Part shown: positions 57,659-64,000 of the stretch, in pieces | Layout of the letters: each line of letters starts with the position of its first letter | Numbering within the stretch: position 1 is the stretch's first letter | Assembly: GCF_963675165.1 (NCBI RefSeq) | Contig: NC_087377.1 | Span: forward strand, 12,386,632-12,450,631 | DNA: 64,000 bases | Direction of reading: 5' to 3' | Origin: Halichondria panicea | Taxonomy: Eukaryota; Porifera; Demospongiae; Suberitida; Halichondriidae | The notes under the pieces: model-generated | What the model was told of the DNA's origin: nothing | Database searches by the model: none | What the model saw: only the letters and a program-made list of their open reading frames with translations | Made by a program: the position numbers and the translations under genes

Positions 57659-60600
57659 ATGGTTGAATTTTGGATTAAGATGGCCTTGATACTTCAAAGC
57701 CTGTACAAAACGGCAAGTGCAAGTAAGAATACAGTGAGCAGTATTAAAACATGCAGTTTAATTATAAAATGCATGCATATGCAGATTCTGCTTTGATGTC
57801 TAGCGCTGGTGATGGCTTGGCCTGCCCCACTATCTCAGTGGTATTCACCTGCTCTGTTAATAGAAGTTCACTTTTGTGGGAAGTGGATCCTCCACCTGAC
57901 GTGGTTACTGCGCAGTTGACACAAGTGGTGTCTTCTGCTTCTACTGAGCTAGTACCTATAGGGGTAGAACGTTTCATGTTTCAAGCAGCTAGAACTAAAT
58001 TTAGTAGTAATAGCCTCACCTCCACCCTTACCACAGTCACTGAGGTGTCCTTGCTGAACGGCACCGTTGTACGTTGTATTGGAGAAGCAACAGAATCCCT
58101 AACGATCATTGTTGCAGGTGAGACATAATTATATAATAGTTTTAATTGAGTACAACTGATCTCTTACAGAGCCACCCACTTCTCCATCAGCTCCAATAGT
58201 GGCTTCACAACAAAACCAAATCAGTTCCTCTATTATCACTCTGGAGTGGGACCCTCCCTCCTCTACTGGTGGTGTGTCTGTCAGCTACGTCCTCACCATC
58301 TCCCCAACACCTCTCTCCGGGTCACCAGTCACCGTGGAGACCACCTCAGCACAGATAACTGTCTCCTACAACACTCCCTACAATATGACCATCAGAGCTG
58401 ACAACTGTGCTGGCTCTAGTACTGATGTGATGGTGACAATTCCTTTTATTGGTTATACTAGCTTCACTGTACATTTAATTTAATGCAGTTACCTGCCCTT
58501 CTAACCCACCACCTGCGAACAGAGTTACCATTGTTGGTGCTCCACCACTGCCTGCACTAGTAGGTTCAACACTAAGCTTCACTTGCAATGGAGAGACGGT
58601 ATCAGCAACCTGTGAGAGTAATGGACGATGGTCACCTGACCCCGCCACATACGTCTGTCTCTCAGGTAGGTATATTCACTGTCATGACTGTATACTATAA
58701 TCTTTTCTCAGATCTCACCTGTGGCTCTCCTGCTGCACCATCCAATGGCAGTGTGGATGTCAGTGGTGGGACACCACCCTTCTCACTGGGTTCAGAAGTC
58801 ACCTATCACTGTGACGATGCATGGACTGTTCCCCCTTGATGTGAGGACCAGCACATGCGCTGATATGGGGGGTAGGGGAGAGTGGGTGGAGAATCCTGGG
58901 AGCTTGGTGTGCAGGGAGAGGCCAGGTGAGGCAGCCAATTCCATTTCTTGTTTTTAAACTTTACTTCTTTATATGCAGCTAATTGCACAGTACCCAAGGA
59001 GTCCTCCAACGGAACTATAGTGAACTATGAGAGGTTGAATGAGACAGTGTTGGAGGGAACAGTGCTGACTTACCAGTGTGACAGTGGACTCTCACTGACT
59101 GGACCCAACACCATCACTTGCACTAATGCTGGAGTCTGGAGCACTGGGCCTGACACCATCGTGTGTGTGTCACCAACTGAAGGTGAGGATAATTAACCCG
59201 AGACTCGTAGGCAAACATGGGTTTTAGTAGTTTCTTGTTACCCGAGGCCGTGCCGCGGCCAGCGGGTATAGTAGTCCATTGTCTGTTTGCGTATTCTGAG
59301 TCTACTCACCTGGATATCATAGTTGTTTTGGAAGGCTTCTTCGCTGACTCTCTTAGTTTTGCTGTGCTGTCCAACTCAGTCATACACTACTGCTTTTATT
59401 GTACATGTATATCACTCCTCTGGTTTCTATATCTTGTCTTTAGTGTTCTAGTCTGTCTGTCTGTTTACCTGTGTATTTTGAGTCCGCTCACCTGGCTGCC
59501 ATATAATTATAGCGATTCTTTTGCAGCATGGATAGCCTCAACACAAAAAGTTCAGTTATTGGAGTGGTTGCTTTGAATGAAAGCGAGCAAATCTTACCCT
59601 GCACGCGTTTAGGTATACAATGTATACGTATATACATGAGCCTAAAGCATTAATTTGAGGCGCACCAGTATGATTGTACTATATATACTACACAGCCATG
59701 TGCATGGAGCGTCTTGGGAAGGCTGGCTCTGCTGTGATCAGTGGCGTGTCTATATAAGGTGTGAGCACCCCCCCCCTGGCCTCCCAGACAACTATGAAAA
59801 TAATCTAGCTATCAGCACTGGCTGTGCAGCTCTATCGAGGCAAACTATATTGGCAAGTCATGGCCACACCCAACTTGACAATTGATGCATGCACAATGAG
59901 CATTGGCAATATTATTATTCAATCATGATTCAATCAGCAATTTGTTTCCCCTTGTCTAATTAACGATGGGGCATAAAATTTCAGCTACATGCTGTGCACG
60001 TCAAGGACTTAGTGCTTGTCAGATGCATGTGTTAGCTTAGTTACGATCGTAACCACACTCATGTTGTAATATACAATGTCACATGCTCCAGGGTTTGCAG
60101 CGACATTGAAGTTATCACACACTATTTTTCATCCTCAAAATTTAGGAAAATCACTCGTGCAAAGTAAACGCTTTTTCTAGGAGGGGACCCCCCGCTCTAC
60201 CAACGGCTAATTTGGCGCTCGGATGCAAGTATCCTATATTTAAGCTAATCACCCCTTAATATTTGAAAACCACATTTTCACCCGCTTGGGCAAATTCCCC
60301 TGATATGATATGTATATAACATTCCGGACTTCTTTGCTGACTCTGCTGTGCATGATCCTATAGCTAGCTATATAATATTATTATAGTCCCATGCATGCAT
60401 AAGTCTGACCATGCACCACCATCTACAGTACGTGGTGTCTAGTGGCACCACAGCCGTTTTCAAATTATAAATCATTATTCTGGTTGTCTTCTGCATGACT
60501 ATATTATATAGACCTTAATTCATTGTCCTCTGTGAATTGCTGCTATAGGTTTCCATGATATATACATTAAAATTAATTCTGCGGTTTTCCCAGAGTCTGT

Positions 60601-60982
60601 CACATAATTATAATATTGGTATAACAACACAGTACTCTGGTTGTGATAATATATACTAGTGCTCTATAGTTTGTTATCCCTATATAATTATTGCCAATCT
60701 TCCACAGCCCCGACTGTGACAGCTGCTGCCACACTATCAACTGGTGTAACTCTTGCCATCGGTGTTATTATTACTTTCGTTGCGTCTACTCTCCTTGGAT
60801 TTCTCGCTGGGCTCCTAGTGATGTACTCGTTCACGCGTAAGAAGGCAGTGTACTACACAAGAAAAACAGCATTATCTGTTGTAGAACCCACTAAACCAGT
60901 TGGTCCTGTTTATGAGGAGGTGTCACCCAAAGAGGAGATTGAGCTGAACACTAACCAGGCGTATGGACCATTAGGACGGTGA
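57659..60982 (+). CDS. Ig/FN3/sushi receptor I, frame break in sushi 2
   Basis: Exons 57659-57722 (MVEFWIKMALILQSLYKTAS), 57785-58117 (Ig-like), 58170-58451 (FN3), 58489-58665 (sushi 1), 58712-58925 (sushi 2), 58979-59182 (sushi 3) and 60708-60982 (helix and tail). Phases are all 1 except that sushi 2 is four bases too long: GACGATGCATGGACTG replaces GACGAGGGACTG, ending the frame at TGA near 58838. All else, including the tail (VYEEVSPKEEIELNTNQAYG), is preserved. The Ig-like exon is the most divergent of the family. ATG 57659 is in frame with, and upstream of, ATG 57680; either could start. The last intron (1.5 kb) holds element fragments. Confidence 0.75.
59183..60707. other. Last intron of receptor I
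   Basis: A large intron by local standards. It includes a half-element end CAGTGGCGTGTCTATATAAG at about 59741, an end fragment of the 15.2-kb element near 60582-60605 and a GC-rich hairpin ACCCGAGGCCGTGCCGCGGC near 59240. No exon is missing relative to paralogues. Confidence 0.5.
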
Positions 60983-61254
60983 AACTTCGGGCTATTAATA
61001 CTATTATTTTCTAGCCAGTATTATGTAGCTAGTGTTCATCTATAGATTGGTAATGATTTGTTTGACAATAATAATTATAAACAATAATAATTATAGCACA
61101 TTCATTAATAATATCAACAAAGAAACGAGTACACATTGTTCAGTTACTGTTCTGTCAACCTATATACATACAGTTAAAAGGAAGTGCATCATAGCATAAG
61201 AAAAAATAAGCAATTGCAATGTACTTGTATAAGCTACACACATGTAGACAGTCT

Positions 61255-63800
61255 GCCATTACGCAAAGATTCACGTTGGATTGTGTTGTTACAGGGTGAG
61301 GTGAGACAGCTCGTCCACTCCAGCAGACTGTACCAGGGCATTGTCACTGCTCTGTATAGGCACTCCTGCATGGTATAGGTGTGTGTATGTTAGGGGGGGG
61401 GGGAGACATGTAAACTAGAGCATTGAAGTGCAAACCCTCGGCTGGTAACATGATTATAAAGAAACCAGAAGAGTGGTATAATGCAGTGCATGTAGTAATG
61501 TATGTCTAGCAACTCAGGAGCAATAAAACAAATCAGACTGGCCGGAGGCATGCATGCTGAAACATTTAAGAACAGAGCTTTAGTGGTACATAAGACATGC
61601 ACTGTGGACTAGGTCCTAGTCTAGGATCACAGTAAAGAAGCCTGGAGTCTTAGAGAAGTATGGCTGCTGGAGTAGGATCCCCATGCAGAGTCAGCTAACA
61701 GAGAATCAACAAACCAGTCACAATTCTAGCTTTCTATTGTAGTGACCCTTTTCCACTGTTCCTGGTACAGGATCACTTCAGCTGTAAATACGTAGGGTAC
61801 CTCGAATAAAGGCCACGTACAGTTAGCTAGCTGCACCGTGCAAGTTCAAGCTTCTCGCTTTTATTCTACAACAAAACTATAACATCGAAATCTGCCACTA
61901 TTAACTTGTGTGTGGAGGCTATCCATGCTGTAGACACAGTGCTATGGCATCTAGGTGAGTAGACTCACCAAACAGACAAAGAAACCAACGTACCACTATA
62001 CCTATGGCCGCCCACGCGCGCCTCGGGTAATAAGTGGAGTATGCAGATCTACAATGTACATTATCAAAACCGTATAGCGGGTATATTTCGAGGGTATAAA
62101 TTTTCGCGGATGTGCCTTTAGAAAGATTTTTGCGGATTTAATTTTCGTGGAATAGCGCCTTTTTTGCAGCATGCATGCATGCATGGAATATTAAATTCAC
62201 GGTTATAAATGTTCGCGGTTCATGCCTAATCCGCGGCGAAAACCACAAACATTTTTATACTCTCGAAATATACCCTCTATACGGTTTGAAATAGTTGTAG
62301 GAAACAAGGACACAAACTGTTTTGGAGCATAATTATGGCTTCTACACATTCCTAACAACTTACCAGGATAGAGTTCAGGAATAGATCGACGTGTCTCTTG
62401 AACACTCTCTTACCCAGCGACTTGGCAAACACTTTAAAGCTGTGGGAGAAGAATGAGGGGTGAGGTTGTGTGATGTGTGTGGATGTGCTGTGTGATTGAG
62501 GGTGTAATGGGGTATGGGATAAAGGTATGTTGTGTAGATTGGGTATACTTTGTACATGTGCATGTGGTATAAATATCCAACTGTGGACAGAGAGAGAGAG
62601 AAAGTGTTAGAGCAACATTGAACACATGCACTCAAGATACCGTATAGCCACAACACATAATACAACACAAATACTGTACAAGCATTGCATGTTCTGTGGA
62701 ATGCACTTCTTACAGTGTCAACTTTTGAGGACATTAATCTGTTTAGCGAAGAACTGGTGTCTAAGAAATTTCAACCCATACACTATCCCTAAAGAAACTG
62801 GAGAGCTACTTTCATATATCTTACTCATCTCACCAGTTTGAGCAGTGACTCCAGGAGGTTGATGTGTTGAGGGTAGTGTCTGTGTTGTAGTGTCTCAGCA
62901 CAGAGGAGGGAGGACACTCGGTCACCACATCCACTCACACCACTCAGCTCTCCAAGCACAATAATAAAACTGGAGAGGGGGGTACAAAATTAGTAAAACT
63001 GCCTCAATTTACATCACACAACACATTCACAACCCTTGGATCCACCACATTTATACCACATGCACATGTACAAAGTACCTTATCAAACACATCTTTGTAC
63101 ATGATCAGTACACCTAATCTACATAACATCAACATACCTTTATCCCATACCCCACTACACCCTCAATCACATAGCATATCCACACATATCACACACCCTC
63201 ACTCTTCTCCCACAGCTCTCCCGGCTTGTGATAGTGTGAGTCCATACATCCTCCCCTCCTCATTTTGGGGGCCAATGAACCACACCGGTACATCTGCTGG
63301 TCTGGGTTGTCATGAATACGATGCACCACGCCAAATACAGCCGGTCCATGATCAATATCAGAGGAGCTGAGGAATGGGGAGGAAGAACAGTAATTGAATT
63401 GCTTCTAATCCCAAAACGTATACTGCATGACTATAATTATACACATACTCAAAATCACCAGCCTCAGGAGTTCCTTTGCCATGCAGTTGATCCTATCTTA
63501 CATAGTCTGCCAGCTCCTCTAGGTTAATTAATTGGTCTTCCAGAGTAATTAACTCTTCATCATCCATTAATAGTCAATCAAGCAAGCAAGCAACTGCAAT
63601 GAGACAAAACAGAGGATAAAGATCCACTACACAATAAACATCAAGTGAGACAGGGATTTAGCTCTGATAAAGGGTCATGCAATCTATAACCATTATTTGA
63701 TGGACATAAATGATAAAGGGTCATGCAATGTACATAACATTACTGGTTGGCTGGTCTCTGGGAGGAACTCCCTCATAACCACGGAGGCTGACATACACAA
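61255..63800 (-). pseudogene. HEAT-like gene copy after receptor I, most complete
   Basis: Minus-strand pieces in order: about 63745-63785 (SLRGYEGVPPRDQ), 63502-63567 (a possible start exon, MDDEELITLEDQLINLEELA then DY, with donor GTAAGA), 63203-63366 (PAVFGVVHRIHDNPDQQMYR, RRGGCMDSLSQAGRAVG), about 62838-62945 (GCGDRVSSLLCAETLQHRHY, then QHINLLESLLKL), about 62367-62442 (SFKVFAKSLGKRVFKRHVDL) and 61276-61350 (NALVQSAGVDELSHLTL, shortened). Several exons are open with good splice sites, but the last has a deletion and a stop, and exon 1 does not join the next in phase. The leucine-rich helical pattern suggests HEAT/ARM repeats. The family name is unknown to me. Confidence 0.5.
62068..62287. 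mobile_element. Palindromic MITE with ACCGTATAGCGGG ends
   Basis: AAACCGTATAGCGGGTATATTTCGAGGGT pairs with its near reverse complement at the right (ACTCTCGAAATATACCC..TATACGGTTT). Inside, TTTTCGCGGAT and TTCGCGGTT motifs alternate, with a GCATGCATGCATG run at the centre. A half copy lies at about 50420-50490. Non-coding. It interrupts the HEAT-like remnant. Confidence 0.8.
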
Positions 63801-64000
63801 AAAAATGGTAGTGGGCTCATGTAAAGTGTATCTAGAAAGTGAAAGCACTAAGAGAATGCAGTGATGTCATTGTAATGATGTAATAAAACGTCTCATGTTT
63901 CACATGGAGACTAGGTATCACTGGTCAACTATGGACATGGTTCAAACACACTAATATATCGACAACACTTCATGGCAATTGGTAGAAGAGCTTCCTCCCC

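Overview
The window looks like nuclear DNA of a sponge, most likely the demosponge Amphimedon queenslandica or a close relative. The reasons are: intron-rich genes with short GT-AG introns, AT-rich spacers packed with the palindromic words ATAATTATA and TGCATGCA, many short inverted-repeat (MITE-like) elements, and gene types I associate with sponges (ankyrin-death proteins, Ig/FN3/sushi receptors, a secreted copper tyrosinase). The species name is inference; no alignment could be run.

Layout. 1-7.9 kb: decayed gene fragments, an intronless secreted tyrosinase (3850-5664, minus) and small MITEs. 7.9-9.5 kb: an ankyrin plus death-domain gene. 9.7-20.9 kb: gene-poor, with a HEAT-like gene fragment and at least five well-bounded inverted-repeat elements, one with 118-bp perfect arms. 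21.0-26.1 kb: a small Ig/FN3 surface protein and the first full-size receptor of the main family. 29.1-30.3 kb: a broken secreted-protein gene. 30.3-34.6 kb: a duplicated promoter segment with two nested transposon insertions, and a degraded Ig-type fragment. 34.6-61.0 kb: the core of the window, a plus-strand array of paralogous single-pass receptors: E (34579-38566), G (42714-44317), two broken copies (45.3-46.2 and 47.0-48.2 kb), F (54448-56635) and I (57659-60982). 51.9-54.4 kb: a two-gene Tc1/mariner-like transposon. The last 2.5 kb is a HEAT-like gene remnant whose end is homologous to the first 240 bases of the window.

How the parts relate. Each full-size receptor has a signal peptide, an Ig-like domain with few conserved positions, an FN3 domain, two or three sushi domains, one membrane helix and a near-constant cytoplasmic tail with a YEEV motif and usually a second tyrosine. 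After the start exon, nearly every domain is one exon bounded by phase-1 introns. Several copies (E, F, I and two pseudogenes) are followed at once by pieces of the same minus-strand HEAT-like gene, so the duplicating unit was a convergent receptor plus HEAT-gene pair. The variable distal domain, constant signalling tail, frequent duplication and many broken copies resemble immune or self-recognition receptor arrays in other animals; that role is inference.

Intact by reading frame: the tyrosinase, receptors E, F and G, the transposase and its partner ORF. Broken by small indels or stops: receptors D and I, the 29-30 kb gene, the G-like pseudogenes, and possibly the ankyrin-death gene. I saw no tRNA, rRNA or CRISPR.
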